DNA of 48,052 nt from an uncultured Prevotella sp. (GCA_900317545.1 ONHE01000129.1:1-48052); one strand, 5' to 3'; counted from the first letter of the stretch, positions 10,619-18,962 are shown. Notes: generated from the letters alone by a model not told the origin. Made by a program: numbers and translations.

Positions 10619-11578
10619 TCAGTTGAGTGCGCGCGACTTGCCGAAGAAGAAACGGGAGAAGCCGGTCCTGTCCATGCCATAGGTGATCGCATAAGAGCCG
10701 ACAACGGCCAAGGCGACGCTCACGACCATGAAAATCATCCCGGTGGAATCTATCTGCAGCAAAAAAGGCTGATAGCTCTTGGCAAGGATGGTGAACAGTG
10801 GGGAGAAGAGTAAGAGCGGCAGGGTGTTGCGACCCACATAGAGCAGCAACAGCTGCAGGCGGCCTCTGAGAAGCGGATAGATACGGAAGAGCACGCTGAA
10901 AACGAGCACGACGATGGCGGCGCCTGTCATTTCCGTCTTGTCAAGATGGGCAGGATCAAGGCAGAGCAGCACCAACGGGATCAGCGCAAACCATGACCCC
11001 AACTGAAGCCGACGGGCATCGCCGACAGTCTGTCTGACCACGGAGCCAGCCATGAAGTAGCCTGCATTGGCCATCGAAACAACCCCGCACCATTCGGAAA
11101 GGATATAAAACAGCAGGCCGAGGAGGATGAACCGGCTTGCCGTATGCAGTCGGACGAGACGGAACACGCCATAATAACAGGCCCCACAGAGCACGAGCGT
11201 GTGCAGGTACCAATAGGGTCCGAGGGGACTGAGCACGATTTTCTCAGCCAGAACGGCCACTGTCAGCCGGTCGATATGATCCCGGATGGGCAGCACGGAG
11301 GCCATCACCGTGTAGCCCGTTTCCATCACGGCGTAAGGGATGAAGATCCACAGCAAGGTGGCAAAGAGCTGGCGCGGCCTTTTCGCAATGTTGAACAGAT
11401 AGCCGGAGATGAGCAGGAAGCCGGGCATGTGGAATGTGTAGACGAGCTGCTTGGCATAGGGATAAGCGTTGCCGATGTAGACCAAATGGAAGGCAATCAT
11501 CAGCAATATGAACACGCTCTTCATGAAGTCGAGCTCATGGATGCGTGGGCGGGTGGCCGGAATGGTGTTTTCGTTCAC
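10619..11578 (-). CDS. Membrane acyltransferase, acyltransferase-3 family
   Basis: The 319-residue product has about ten predicted membrane helices. The N-terminus (RIHELDFMKSVFILLMIAFH) with the downstream stretch FHMPGFLLISGYLF is the signature of acyltransferase family 3, whose members O-acetylate or O-acylate cell-surface sugars. The target cannot be told from sequence. The start is GTG at 11578; the first in-frame Met would be residue 19 and would cut into the family signature. It follows trpG by 72 bases but has its own -7 element, so it is probably not part of the trp pathway. Confidence 0.85.
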   Translation of the reverse strand: MNENTIPATRPRIHELDFMKSVFILLMIAFHLVYIGNAYPYAKQLVYTFHMPGFLLISGYLFNIAKRPRQLFATLLWIFIPYAVMETGYTVMASVLPIRDHIDRLTVAVLAEKIVLSPLGPYWYLHTLVLCGACYYGVFRLVRLHTASRFILLGLLFYILSEWCGVVSMANAGYFMAGSVVRQTVGDARRLQLGSWFALIPLVLLCLDPAHLDKTEMTGAAIVVLVFSVLFRIYPLLRGRLQLLLLYVGRNTLPLLLFSPLFTILAKSYQPFLLQIDSTGMIFMVVSVALAVVGSYAITYGMDRTGFSRFFFGKSRALN

Positions 11579-11583
11579 TCCTG

Positions 11584-11591
11584 CAAAGATA
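11584..11591 (-). promoter_or_regulatory. Probable -7 element for the acyltransferase gene
   Basis: TATCTTTG on the minus strand lies only 5 bases before the GTG start, so the predicted transcript would begin at or very near the start codon. That means a leaderless mRNA or a later true start. There is no clear -33 element. Confidence 0.4.
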
Positions 11592-11650
11592 ATAAGAAAA
11601 TCGGAGCTGACAAATTCCGCACTGTAAAAATGCTGCCGCGCAGGTTGCTC

Positions 11651-12214
11651 CTAACCTTCTATCCAGTTCTGCAGGATGCACAAGCCGTCGGGCGTGAGCA
11701 CACTTTCGGGATGGAACTGGATCCCGTGGATGTCATAGTGCTTGTGTTTCAGCCCCATGATGCACCCGTCATCGCTGACGGCAGTCACCTCGAGGCAGTC
11801 CGGAAACTGTGCCCGGTCGACCACCCAGCTGTGATAGCGTCCCATCATCAGACGGGAAGGCAACCCGCGGAAGATCGGATCATTGCCGAACTGCGTGCCC
11901 TCCGTGGCTACCCCGTGATAGACCTCCGGGAGATTGACGAGGCGTGCGCCGAACACTTCTCCGATGGCCTGATGGCCTAAACACACGCCGAGCATGGACT
12001 TCCGGCCTGCATAGGCGTTGATGACCTGCAGCAACAGGCCTGCCTCCGAGGGTATGCCGGGGCCAGGCGAGAGGAGTATCTTGTCGAAAGACTCCAACTG
12101 ACTGACCGTGAACCGGTCGTTGCGGTAGACGGTGACATCGGCTCCGAGCTGTCTGACAGCATGGGCCAGATTGTACGTAAACGAATCGTAGTTGTCGATG
12201 ATGACTATTCTCAT
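11651..12214 (-). CDS. trpG: Anthranilate synthase, glutamine amidotransferase component
   Basis: It releases ammonia from glutamine for anthranilate synthesis by TrpE. The 187-residue class I amidotransferase has the catalytic Cys C78 in GVCLGHQ and the His/Glu pair H168 and E170 in IQFHPES; the N-terminal DNYDSFTYNL is diagnostic for TrpG/PabA. It lies 21 bases after trpE and is the last trp gene. A dual role in p-aminobenzoate synthesis is possible, as in some bacteria with only one such subunit, but is not shown here. Confidence 0.96.
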   Translation of the reverse strand: MRIVIIDNYDSFTYNLAHAVRQLGADVTVYRNDRFTVSQLESFDKILLSPGPGIPSEAGLLLQVINAYAGRKSMLGVCLGHQAIGEVFGARLVNLPEVYHGVATEGTQFGNDPIFRGLPSRLMMGRYHSWVVDRAQFPDCLEVTAVSDDGCIMGLKHKHYDIHGIQFHPESVLTPDGLCILQNWIEG

Positions 12215-12235
12215 AGCTTAAAAGATCTGATTGGG

Positions 12236-13729
12236 TTATAACGTTTCGGCGATGCGGATGGCCTTGACCAGCGCTCCTAACTTGTTGTTGCTCTCTTCTA
12301 ATTCGTAGGCATCATTGCTCTTGGCCACGATGCCGCTGCCTGCCTGGAACCATAACTCGCCGTTCCGGCTGATGAAAGTGCGGATCACGATGGCCTGGTT
12401 GAGATCTCCGTCCAATCCGATGAAGCCGATACAGCCACCGTAAGCACCGCGGTTGTGAGGTTCCAGCTCACTGATGATCTGCATGGCCCGCACCTTTGGT
12501 GCCCCACTGAGGGTACCTGCGGGGAATGTGTCCACAAAGGTCCGGATCCGGTCAGCATCCGGATCGAGCGTGCCGCTGACCCGACTGACCAAATGGATCA
12601 CATGCGAATAGAACTGCATATCCTTGTAGAAGTCGACCTTCACGCCGTGACAGTTGCGGCTCAAGTCATTGCGCGCCAGATCCACAAGCATCACATGCTC
12701 CGCGTTCTCCTTCGGATCGCCTCGCAGGAAGTCGGCATTGCGTCGGTCCTGCTCCGTGTCGCCGGTGCGCTTTGTGGTGCCTGCGATCGGGTCTATGTAG
12801 GCCTTTTCGCCGGCGATGCGGTTGTGGGTCTCGGGCGAGGAGCCGAAGATGCGGAAGCCGCCGAAGTCAAAATAGAAGAGATAAGGACTGGGATTGATGC
12901 TCCGCAACGCGCGGTAGAGCTTGAAATCATCACCCTCAAAGCGCTGTACAAAGCGTCGGGAGATGACAATCTGGAACACATCGCCGCGCAGACAGTGGGC
13001 CACACAGCGGCGGATATTGGCCTTGTGCTCCTCGTCGGTGAGTGTGCTCGTGGTCTCGCCGATGGGGTGAAAGCCGCAGACAGGATTCTTCTCCTTCGCC
13101 ATCAGCTTCTCGATGGCGTCGAGACGGGCGGCACCTGCAGCCTCCGCTTCACCGTTGGGAACCATCGTGATGAGCTGGATCATGTTGTTGTAATGGTCGA
13201 ACACGATGACCGTTTCATAGAGGATGTAGAGGATGTCGGGCGCATCGTTGCGCTCGGCCTTCGTGTCCCTGACCGGTATGTCCTCAAAGTAGCGTACCGC
13301 ATTGAATGCCGTGTAGCCGTAAAGGCCGCAGTAGGCGTGGCCTTCGCCGGTGACGTGGAAATGGCGGATGAAATCACCGATGCCGGCAATGACCATCTCC
13401 TTGCCCTGTCCTTTGACCGGCCGGTCCGTGCTGCCGCCGTCTTCGGCCGTCGCATAGCCTGCCATGCGGGTCTCGGCGACGGTGCCGTCGGGATAGCCCG
13501 CCGTGATGATGCCGTGGCTGACGGATATGCTCGCGATCGGATGGATGCCGATGAAGGAGCGGCTGTTGTCATGACCGTGATAGTCAGAGCTTTCCATCAG
13601 TGCCGACTGCGGATAGAGATCGCGGAGCCGGAGATAGATGCTCACGGGCGTATAGAGGTCCGCCAGAATGGTCCGGATGCTGGTCCGGTAGGAATATACT
13701 TTGTCTACGGGTGATTTAGAATTGTCCAT
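12236..13729 (-). CDS. trpE: Anthranilate synthase component I
   Basis: It converts chorismate to anthranilate, the first committed step of tryptophan synthesis. The 497-residue product has the chorismate-binding core: FRIFGSSPETHNRI, DPIAGTTKRTGD, MLVDLARNDLSRNC and TLSGAPKVRAM. Near the N-terminus, SALMESSDYHG matches the region that forms the Trp feedback-inhibition site in TrpE (usually LLES), which supports TrpE over PabB. Its ATG overlaps the end of trpB by 14 bases, implying coupled translation. Confidence 0.96.
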   Translation of the reverse strand: MDNSKSPVDKVYSYRTSIRTILADLYTPVSIYLRLRDLYPQSALMESSDYHGHDNSRSFIGIHPIASISVSHGIITAGYPDGTVAETRMAGYATAEDGGSTDRPVKGQGKEMVIAGIGDFIRHFHVTGEGHAYCGLYGYTAFNAVRYFEDIPVRDTKAERNDAPDILYILYETVIVFDHYNNMIQLITMVPNGEAEAAGAARLDAIEKLMAKEKNPVCGFHPIGETTSTLTDEEHKANIRRCVAHCLRGDVFQIVISRRFVQRFEGDDFKLYRALRSINPSPYLFYFDFGGFRIFGSSPETHNRIAGEKAYIDPIAGTTKRTGDTEQDRRNADFLRGDPKENAEHVMLVDLARNDLSRNCHGVKVDFYKDMQFYSHVIHLVSRVSGTLDPDADRIRTFVDTFPAGTLSGAPKVRAMQIISELEPHNRGAYGGCIGFIGLDGDLNQAIVIRTFISRNGELWFQAGSGIVAKSNDAYELEESNNKLGALVKAIRIAETL

Positions 13730-14924
13730 ACTCTTTTGCCAATGACTTGTTTTTCAAATAGGTTTCCACATCCTTGTCGCCCCGTCCGCTGACTGTCAGC
13801 ACGACAATGTCATCGGGCCGGAACGTCATCTTCTTCAAGGCGGCCACGGCGTGTGCACTTTCGATAGCCGGGATGATGCCTTCCATGCGCGTCAGTTCAT
13901 AGCCTGCGTAGATCGCCTCATCATCATTGACGGCCAGCACCTGCTCCCGTCCGGCCCGCGCCATGTTCGCATGCATGGGTCCGATGCCCGGATAGTCGAG
14001 TCCGGCACTGATGGTAAACGCCTCCTCGATCTGTCCGTCGGGCGTCTGCATGACTAATGTGCGTGCGCCGTGGATGATCCCTTCCGTCCCGCAATGCATC
14101 GTCGCGGCCGTGCGGCCGGTGTGGATGCCCGCTCCGCCAGCCTCCGCCAGCACGATCCTGACACGCTCGTCGTCGACGTAGTGATACACGGTGCCGGCCG
14201 CATTGGACCCTCCTCCGACGCAGGCAATGAGGTAATCGGGGTAGTCCCGGCCCGTCTTTTCGCGCAGCTGCCACTTGATCTCACTCGAGATGACGCTCTG
14301 CATGCGCGCCACGATGTCGGGATATGGATGCGGCCCCATGGTGCTCCCGACGATATAGAAGGTGTCTTTGGGATGGCAACACCAATCCCTTATGGCTTCC
14401 GAACAGGCGTCACTGAGCGTCATGTTGCCCGTCAGGACCGGATGGACGGTGGCTCCGAGCATCCGCATGCGCTCCACATTGGTGTGCTGACGTTCCACAT
14501 CGGTCTTGCCCATGAATATCTCGCACTGCATATCCATCAGCGCACAGACCGTCGCAGTGGCCACGCCGTGCTGCCCCGCGCCTGTCTCGGCGATGATGCG
14601 TGTCTTCCCCAAGCGCTTCGCAAGCAAGATCTGACCCACGGTGTTGTTGATCTTGTGGGCGCCGGTGTGGTTCAGATCCTCCCGCTTGAGATACAGCCGG
14701 CAGCCGTATTTCTCACTCATGCGACGCGCATAGTAGAGCGGGGACGGGCGCCCGACATAATCCTTGAGCAGCGACTCGTATTCTTCACGGAACGAATCCG
14801 ACTCGATGACGGGCAGATAAGCATCCTGCAGATCATGCACACACTTGTAGAGGATTTCCGGAACGTATGCGCCGCCGAACGGTCCGTAGAACCCTTGACG
14901 GTCGACAAAATAATTATTTGCCAT
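13716..14924 (-). CDS. trpB: Tryptophan synthase beta chain
   Basis: It condenses indole with serine using pyridoxal phosphate. The 402-residue protein has the PLP lysine K91 in NHTGAHKINN, the phosphate-binding CVGGGSNAAG and the TrpB N-terminal motif YGPFGGAYVPE. This is the TrpB1 type that pairs with TrpA. A purine-rich tract (GGAAAAGGAGAGAGAAAG) lies directly before the ATG. It is separated from trpA by 139 bases that include repeat remnants, and overlaps trpE downstream. Confidence 0.97.
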   Translation of the reverse strand: MANNYFVDRQGFYGPFGGAYVPEILYKCVHDLQDAYLPVIESDSFREEYESLLKDYVGRPSPLYYARRMSEKYGCRLYLKREDLNHTGAHKINNTVGQILLAKRLGKTRIIAETGAGQHGVATATVCALMDMQCEIFMGKTDVERQHTNVERMRMLGATVHPVLTGNMTLSDACSEAIRDWCCHPKDTFYIVGSTMGPHPYPDIVARMQSVISSEIKWQLREKTGRDYPDYLIACVGGGSNAAGTVYHYVDDERVRIVLAEAGGAGIHTGRTAATMHCGTEGIIHGARTLVMQTPDGQIEEAFTISAGLDYPGIGPMHANMARAGREQVLAVNDDEAIYAGYELTRMEGIIPAIESAHAVAALKKMTFRPDDIVVLTVSGRGDKDVETYLKNKSLAKEYGQF

Positions 14925-15063
14925 CTTTCTCTCTCCTTTTCCTTTTATATATATGGTATCCTTGCAGTCGGATCAGCTGATCCGTCCCTACAAATACCTA
15001 TAATCTAACAACTCAAAATTTATAAACTCTCAACTTAAAAATCAAAAAACTGGCAACTCCCGA
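14925..15063. other. trpA-trpB spacer with palindrome and repeat remnants
   Basis: This is the only sizeable gap inside the trp operon. It contains the perfect 16-bp palindrome CGGATCAGCTGATCCG (14969-14984). Directly after it, GATCCGTCCCTAC resembles the arm of the inverted repeat at 32489-32647 (GATCCGCCCCTAC). It also holds an AT-rich run of CAACTC-type simple repeats at about 15008-15055. I see no convincing promoter here, so trpBEG expression probably depends on readthrough from trpDCFA. Confidence 0.6.
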
Positions 15064-15840
15064 CTATCTCTCCAACGCCTCATAGAGCCTGTCCACGGCT
15101 GCCTCTGGATCCCGGGTTTCATTCAAGAGCGTGACAAACTTCGAGCCGATGATGGCACCTGCCGCATTGGCCTGTGCGCTCTCCAAGGTCTGACGGTTGC
15201 TGATACCGAATCCGATCATACACGGATTGCGCAGCTCAAGGGCGTTGATGCGGCGGAAGTATTCCTGTTTGGCGTCGTCGAAGTGATCCTGCGCCCCGGT
15301 GATGCTGGCCGAACTGACCATATAGATGAATCCGTCGGTGTGATCATCGATCAGCCGTATGCGCTCCTCCGATGTCTCGGGGGTGATCATCATGATGATT
15401 CTGAGATCGTAGCGGTCGGCAATCGGCTTGACCACATCCATATAGTCCTTGAACGGGAGATCGGGAATGATGGCGCCCGAGACGCCGCATTCGACGCACG
15501 AACGGCAGAAACGCTCGATGCCGTAGTGCATGATGACATTGAGATAGCCCATCAGCACGAGCGGGATATGCACCTCGTTCTGGATCTCGCGCAACTGTCC
15601 GAACAGACGGTCCAACGTCATTCCGTTGTGCAGTGCCACCGTCCCGGCCGACTGGATGACCGGTCCGTCGGCCAGCGGATCGCTGAACGGGATGCCCACT
15701 TCGATCATGTCGATGCCCCGCTGTTGCAAAGTCTTGATGACATGGCCCGTCGCTTCGAGGGTCGGACAGCCGGCACAGAAATACAGGGAAAGCAGTTTGC
15801 GCTCGCCGCGATCGGCAAACAACTGATTGATCTTATTCAT
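15064..15840 (-). CDS. trpA: Tryptophan synthase alpha chain
   Basis: It cleaves indole-3-glycerol phosphate to indole, which is passed to TrpB. The 258-residue barrel has the catalytic pair E47 and D58 in EVGIPFSDPLADG, and the phosphate loops GFGIS and GAIIGSK. I chose the ATG at 15840, whose product starts MNKINQLFADRGERK like other TrpA proteins. The frame opens earlier, but the extra residues are just the trpF tail read in another frame. It overlaps the trpF stop by 8 bases (ATGAATAA). Confidence 0.96.
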   Translation of the reverse strand: MNKINQLFADRGERKLLSLYFCAGCPTLEATGHVIKTLQQRGIDMIEVGIPFSDPLADGPVIQSAGTVALHNGMTLDRLFGQLREIQNEVHIPLVLMGYLNVIMHYGIERFCRSCVECGVSGAIIPDLPFKDYMDVVKPIADRYDLRIIMMITPETSEERIRLIDDHTDGFIYMVSSASITGAQDHFDDAKQEYFRRINALELRNPCMIGFGISNRQTLESAQANAAGAIIGSKFVTLLNETRDPEAAVDRLYEALER

Positions 15841-16552
15841 TTTCGTTTCTGATTTCATTGATAAACGTCCGCAACAGGTCCACATCCTTCACGCCGGGGG
15901 AGGTCTCAAACCTGCTGTTCAGATCCACGCCGACGAACCGGGGATGGCTGAAAGCCTTCACACGGGCCGCACTCTCGGGGCCGATGCCGCCGCTCAGGAG
16001 GAACGGGATGTCACCATCGTAGGCATCGAGAATATGCCAGTCGAACGGCATACCACTCCCGCCGACGGTGCTGCAGCGCGTATCGAAGAGGAACAAGTCG
16101 ACCACTCCGGCATAGTCACGGCACCGATCGAGGTCGCGGGGATCCGAGATGCTGATGGCCTTGATGATCCGGATGCCCGGATGAATGTCGGGATCGATGG
16201 TCGCCCGGATGTTTTCGCAGGTCTCGCGTGGTTCGTCCCCATGGAGCTGGATATAGTCCAAGCTATAATTATAGGTACGCGTGACAATGTTCTGGGGCAT
16301 GTCATCGACAAAGACTCCTACGCGCTTGATGCCGCGGAGGGCAGCAGCCGCATCGTCAACTTTGCCTATTTGGGTCTTCAGACGCTCCGCGCTGTAGTCG
16401 GGAATGATGCCTGCCGAGGATGAGATCATGCGCACAAAGCGCGGCGAACGGGGCCAGAAGATGAATCCCATCATGTCAATGTCCAACTCGGAGACGGCCC
16501 GGATGTTATCCGCATCGCGCATTCCGCAAACCTTCACTGCTATTCTTTCCAT
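15833..16552 (-). CDS. trpF: Phosphoribosylanthranilate isomerase
   Basis: It converts phosphoribosylanthranilate to CdRP. The barrel begins MERIAVKVCGM, with the catalytic Cys in the first strand, and ends with LLSGGIGPES and VGVDLNSRFE carrying the catalytic Asp. I chose the ATG at 16552, 4 bases after the trpC stop; an upstream ATG at 16579 would add nine residues lying inside trpC. At 239 residues it is somewhat longer than most TrpF proteins. Its stop overlaps trpA. Confidence 0.95.
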   Translation of the reverse strand: MERIAVKVCGMRDADNIRAVSELDIDMMGFIFWPRSPRFVRMISSSAGIIPDYSAERLKTQIGKVDDAAAALRGIKRVGVFVDDMPQNIVTRTYNYSLDYIQLHGDEPRETCENIRATIDPDIHPGIRIIKAISISDPRDLDRCRDYAGVVDLFLFDTRCSTVGGSGMPFDWHILDAYDGDIPFLLSGGIGPESAARVKAFSHPRFVGVDLNSRFETSPGVKDVDLLRTFINEIRNENE

Positions 16553-16556
16553 CGTA

Positions 16557-17363
16557 TTATCTGTTGGTTTCATGTTCATGTAATGCTTCTACAAAGCGGC
16601 GCAGTGCCATGCCCGGATCCTGCTGCTGCATGAAATGCTCGCCGATGAGGAACCCACGGAAGCCCATCCGGCGCAACTCGGCCACGGTCTGCGGATCGGA
16701 GATCCCACTTTCGCTCACTTTACAGACCTCCTTTGGTAATAACTCCGCCAGACGGAAACTATTGCTCACATGGGTGACAAATGATCCCAAGTTGCGGTTA
16801 TTGATCCCATAGAGGTCGGGGCCGATGTCTGCGTAGTCGAGATCACGCTCATCGTGCATCTCGAGGAGCACCTCGAGCCCGATCTCATGTGCAGCCTCAC
16901 AGAGCGTCCGGGCCTCATCCTTGCACAGCGCAGCCGCGATGAGCAACACAGCCGAGGCTCCGCAGCGGCGCGCATGGAGCAGCTGATAGGTGTCGATGAC
17001 AAAGTTTTTGTAGAGGATGGGGATGCGCACGCCGGCTGCACGGGCGATCTGCACATACTCGTCATAGCCTCCGAAGTAGTGGCTGTCAGTCAGGATGCTG
17101 AGCGCGGAGGCGCCGTTGGCGGCATAGGACAGGGTCACTTCGTCGGCTTTTGCCTCACGGTGTATCCATCCCTTCGACGGTGACTTGCGCTTGAACTCGG
17201 CGATGATGCCCGTCGCTGACTGCATCAGTGCCTCGCGCAGGGAAGCCACGGGCTGGGGCAAAAGCGGCTCCACGAGCCCATAGAGCATGTCGACCGGGAC
17301 ATACTGCCTGAACTCCTCTATCTCCTTGCGCTTATGCGCCACGATCTCATTCAGAATATCCAT
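16557..17363 (-). CDS. trpC: Indole-3-glycerol phosphate synthase
   Basis: It closes the indole ring from CdRP. The 268-residue barrel has the N-terminal helix MDILNEIVAHKRKEIEEF, EFKRKSPSKGWI with the catalytic Glu and Lys, the second catalytic Lys in LYKNFVIDTYQL, GINNRNL, and VSESGI. I chose the ATG at 17363, 14 bases after the trpD stop, because it gives the standard N-terminus. Earlier in-frame starts lie inside trpD. It is not fused to trpF, unlike in E. coli. Confidence 0.96.
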   Translation of the reverse strand: MDILNEIVAHKRKEIEEFRQYVPVDMLYGLVEPLLPQPVASLREALMQSATGIIAEFKRKSPSKGWIHREAKADEVTLSYAANGASALSILTDSHYFGGYDEYVQIARAAGVRIPILYKNFVIDTYQLLHARRCGASAVLLIAAALCKDEARTLCEAAHEIGLEVLLEMHDERDLDYADIGPDLYGINNRNLGSFVTHVSNSFRLAELLPKEVCKVSESGISDPQTVAELRRMGFRGFLIGEHFMQQQDPGMALRRFVEALHEHETNR

Positions 17364-17377
17364 ACGCTCGGGAGGGA

Positions 17378-18382
17378 TTAACTGTTCAACGCAACGAATT
17401 TCCGGAACGTCGCCAAAGCCTTGCCGCTCTCGAGCGACTCGCGTGCAATGGCGATGCACTCATCGATGTCCTTGCGGCCTTTCTCAAGCACCTGGATGCC
17501 GAATCCGGCATTGGCAAGGACGATGTTCTTCTGCCCTTCGAGGCAGCGATTCTCCAAGACGGCATCGAAGATGGCAACAGCCTCCTCCTCGGTCGCACCT
17601 GCCACCAACTCCTCGGGGCTGACGGGGGTGAAGCCAAGATCCGTTGTCTTGAACACGCGCTCATACTGATTGGTCGTCACTTTGAAGTCGCCGGTGAGCG
17701 AGATCTCATCGTAGCCGTCAATGCTGTTGACAATGCCGTAGTCGATCCCGATCTTCTGATAGACACCCTTGTAGAGTCTCATCTGGTCAAGGTTGGCCAC
17801 TCCGAGCAGCTGACACTGCGGCACGGAGGGGTTGACGATAGGTCCGAGGAGATTAAAGAACGTCGGGAACGGCAGCTCCTTGCGGATCGGGCCGACAAAC
17901 TTCATCGCCTTGGCAAACAGCTGGGCATGCAGGTAGACGATGCCACACTCGTCGAGCGAGCGGTTGAGCCTGTCGATGTCGTCCGTGAAGACCACGCCAT
18001 GGTCGCGGATCACATTGGAGGCGCCGCTCACGGAGGTCGCTGCGAAGTTGCCATGCTTGGCCACCTTATAGCCCGCACCGGCGATGACGAAGCAGGAGGT
18101 GGTGGATATGTTGAACGTATTCTTACGGTCTCCGCCCGTCCCCACGACATCAATGTAGCGGTCGGCATCCAAAGGGACGGGGACGCCTGTGGCCAAGATG
18201 CCGTCGCGGAAGCCTAACAGCTCGTCGACGGAGATGCCGCGCATCTGTATCGCAGCCATCAGGGCGGTGATCGCCTCGGTTGTAAACTGGCCTTCGGTGA
18301 TACCGACCAAGATCTGCTTTGTCTCTTCGCGGGTCAGCTCCTGATGGTCCAACAGACGTTCAAAAATCATTTTCGTTTCCAT
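17378..18382 (-). CDS. trpD: Anthranilate phosphoribosyltransferase
   Basis: It joins anthranilate to PRPP. The 334-residue protein has the PRPP-binding DVVGTGGDRKNTFNIST, KHGN and the anthranilate-binding FFNLLGPIVNP. It is a stand-alone enzyme, not fused to TrpG. It is the first structural gene after the trp leader; the terminator stem ends 38 bases before its ATG. An alternative ATG four codons in is possible. Confidence 0.96.
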   Translation of the reverse strand: METKMIFERLLDHQELTREETKQILVGITEGQFTTEAITALMAAIQMRGISVDELLGFRDGILATGVPVPLDADRYIDVVGTGGDRKNTFNISTTSCFVIAGAGYKVAKHGNFAATSVSGASNVIRDHGVVFTDDIDRLNRSLDECGIVYLHAQLFAKAMKFVGPIRKELPFPTFFNLLGPIVNPSVPQCQLLGVANLDQMRLYKGVYQKIGIDYGIVNSIDGYDEISLTGDFKVTTNQYERVFKTTDLGFTPVSPEELVAGATEEEAVAIFDAVLENRCLEGQKNIVLANAGFGIQVLEKGRKDIDECIAIARESLESGKALATFRKFVALNS

Positions 18383-18412
18383 ATTGTTATTGTTTAATCA
18401 TTCGTTCGAATC

Positions 18413-18449
18413 AAAAAAAAGAGGCCTGTCGCAAGAACGACAGGCCTCT
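18413..18449 (-). terminator. trp attenuator terminator
   Basis: A perfect 12-bp GC-rich stem (18420-18431 with 18438-18449) has a 6-base loop and, on the minus strand, is followed by an eight-T run. It lies between the leader ORF and trpD, the classic position for transcription attenuation. A possible competing antiterminator is 18476-18483 paired with 18437-18446, which shares the stem's first arm; it makes 8 pairs with two single-base bulges, so it is only a candidate. Confidence 0.92.
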
Positions 18450-18486
18450 GAAATATCTGTTTGGAGTATCTACACGGCTTCGTAAC

Positions 18487-18546
18487 TCACGACTGTATCA
18501 ATCTTGAGCAACGCCACCACCATGCTGTAGAAACTGCAAATGTCAT
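18487..18546 (-). CDS. trpL: trp operon leader peptide
   Basis: A 19-codon ORF encodes MTFAVSTAWWWRCSRLIQS, with three Trp codons in a row at positions 9-11. Trp is rare and encoded by one codon only, so a triple Trp in a short ORF 15-20 bases after a promoter and just before a terminator hairpin is strong evidence for ribosome-mediated attenuation. Shortage of charged tRNA-Trp would stall the ribosome at these codons and favour readthrough into trpD. The peptide itself is presumably not functional. Confidence 0.9.
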   Translation of the reverse strand: MTFAVSTAWWWRCSRLIQS

Positions 18547-18570
18547 ATCTGTTTGTTTATAATCCGACTG

Positions 18571-18601
18571 CAAATATATAGAGAATAATTCTTTCTGCAA
18601 A
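18571..18601 (-). promoter_or_regulatory. trp operon promoter
   Basis: On the minus strand, TTTG (18601-18598) is followed after 19 bases by TATATTTG (18578-18571), an exact match to the Bacteroidota consensus. Transcription should begin near 18564, about 18 bases before the leader ATG. Confidence 0.85.
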
Positions 18602-18664
18602 ACATTTGGGCAGAAAATCGACAGTTCATCAGTATTTTAACATTTACACATCATATATATACGA

Positions 18665-18815
18665 TAGTCGGAAGCCGCCCCGGCTCCTCCGGAAAGAAGG
18701 GAACCAGAATGCCGGGGAAGCATTTCAGCCCCCTCCTCCACCGAGGAGAGCCGGGGGAAGGCTCCCCCTTCGCCCTCCTCTCCATAGAGGCGGATCGGGA
18801 TGGCCGTTCCCCTCC
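18665..18815. repeat. GC-rich CTCCTCGG/GGGGAAGG-type palindromic repeat region
   Basis: Contains several short dyads of the type CTCCTC-CACC-GAGGAG and GCCGGGGGAAGGCTCCCCC. A similar sequence, CTCCGCTCCTCGGAGGGGC followed by CGGGGAAGGCC, lies at about 32666-32696. Smaller hairpins of the same CCTCCC/GGGAGG kind lie at 20473-20497 and 22874-22896. No open frame here looks coding. Confidence 0.55.
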
Positions 18816-18819
18816 AAAA

Positions 18820-18928
18820 GCATAGCTGTCGAGTGGCTTCCGCAGAGCTATGCTCCGGGCGGTCAAAAGCATAGCTCCGGGCGGCCGAAAGCATAGCTCC
18901 GGGCGGCCCAAAGCATAGCTCTGCGGAA
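18820..18928. repeat. 22-bp GCATAGCT repeat cluster, copy B
   Basis: GCATAGCT occurs at 18820-18827, 18869-18876, 18891-18898 and 18913-18920. The last three are spaced exactly 22 bases apart, with CCGGGCGG between copies. A reverse copy (AGCTATGC) is at 18846-18853. The tandem part is bracketed by a perfect 17-bp inverted repeat: TTCCGCAGAGCTATGCT at 18838-18854 and its complement at 18912-18928. This is the clearest copy of the family. Confidence 0.88.
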
Positions 18929-18962
18929 AGCGGAAAAGCGCTCCGACGCAAAGAAACGATAA

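Noticed and set aside
12455..13714. A 419-codon open frame on the plus strand
   Set aside because: Antisense to trpE, which is fully supported by motifs; the antisense product resembles nothing known.
10619..18546. The acyltransferase as an eighth gene of the trp operon
   Set aside because: It has its own -7 element, a 72-base gap from trpG and no link in function to tryptophan synthesis; readthrough transcription cannot be excluded.
18820..18928. The 22-bp repeats could be read as a short CRISPR array
   Set aside because: The units are directly adjacent with no unique spacers, copies occur inverted, and no cas gene is present in the window.
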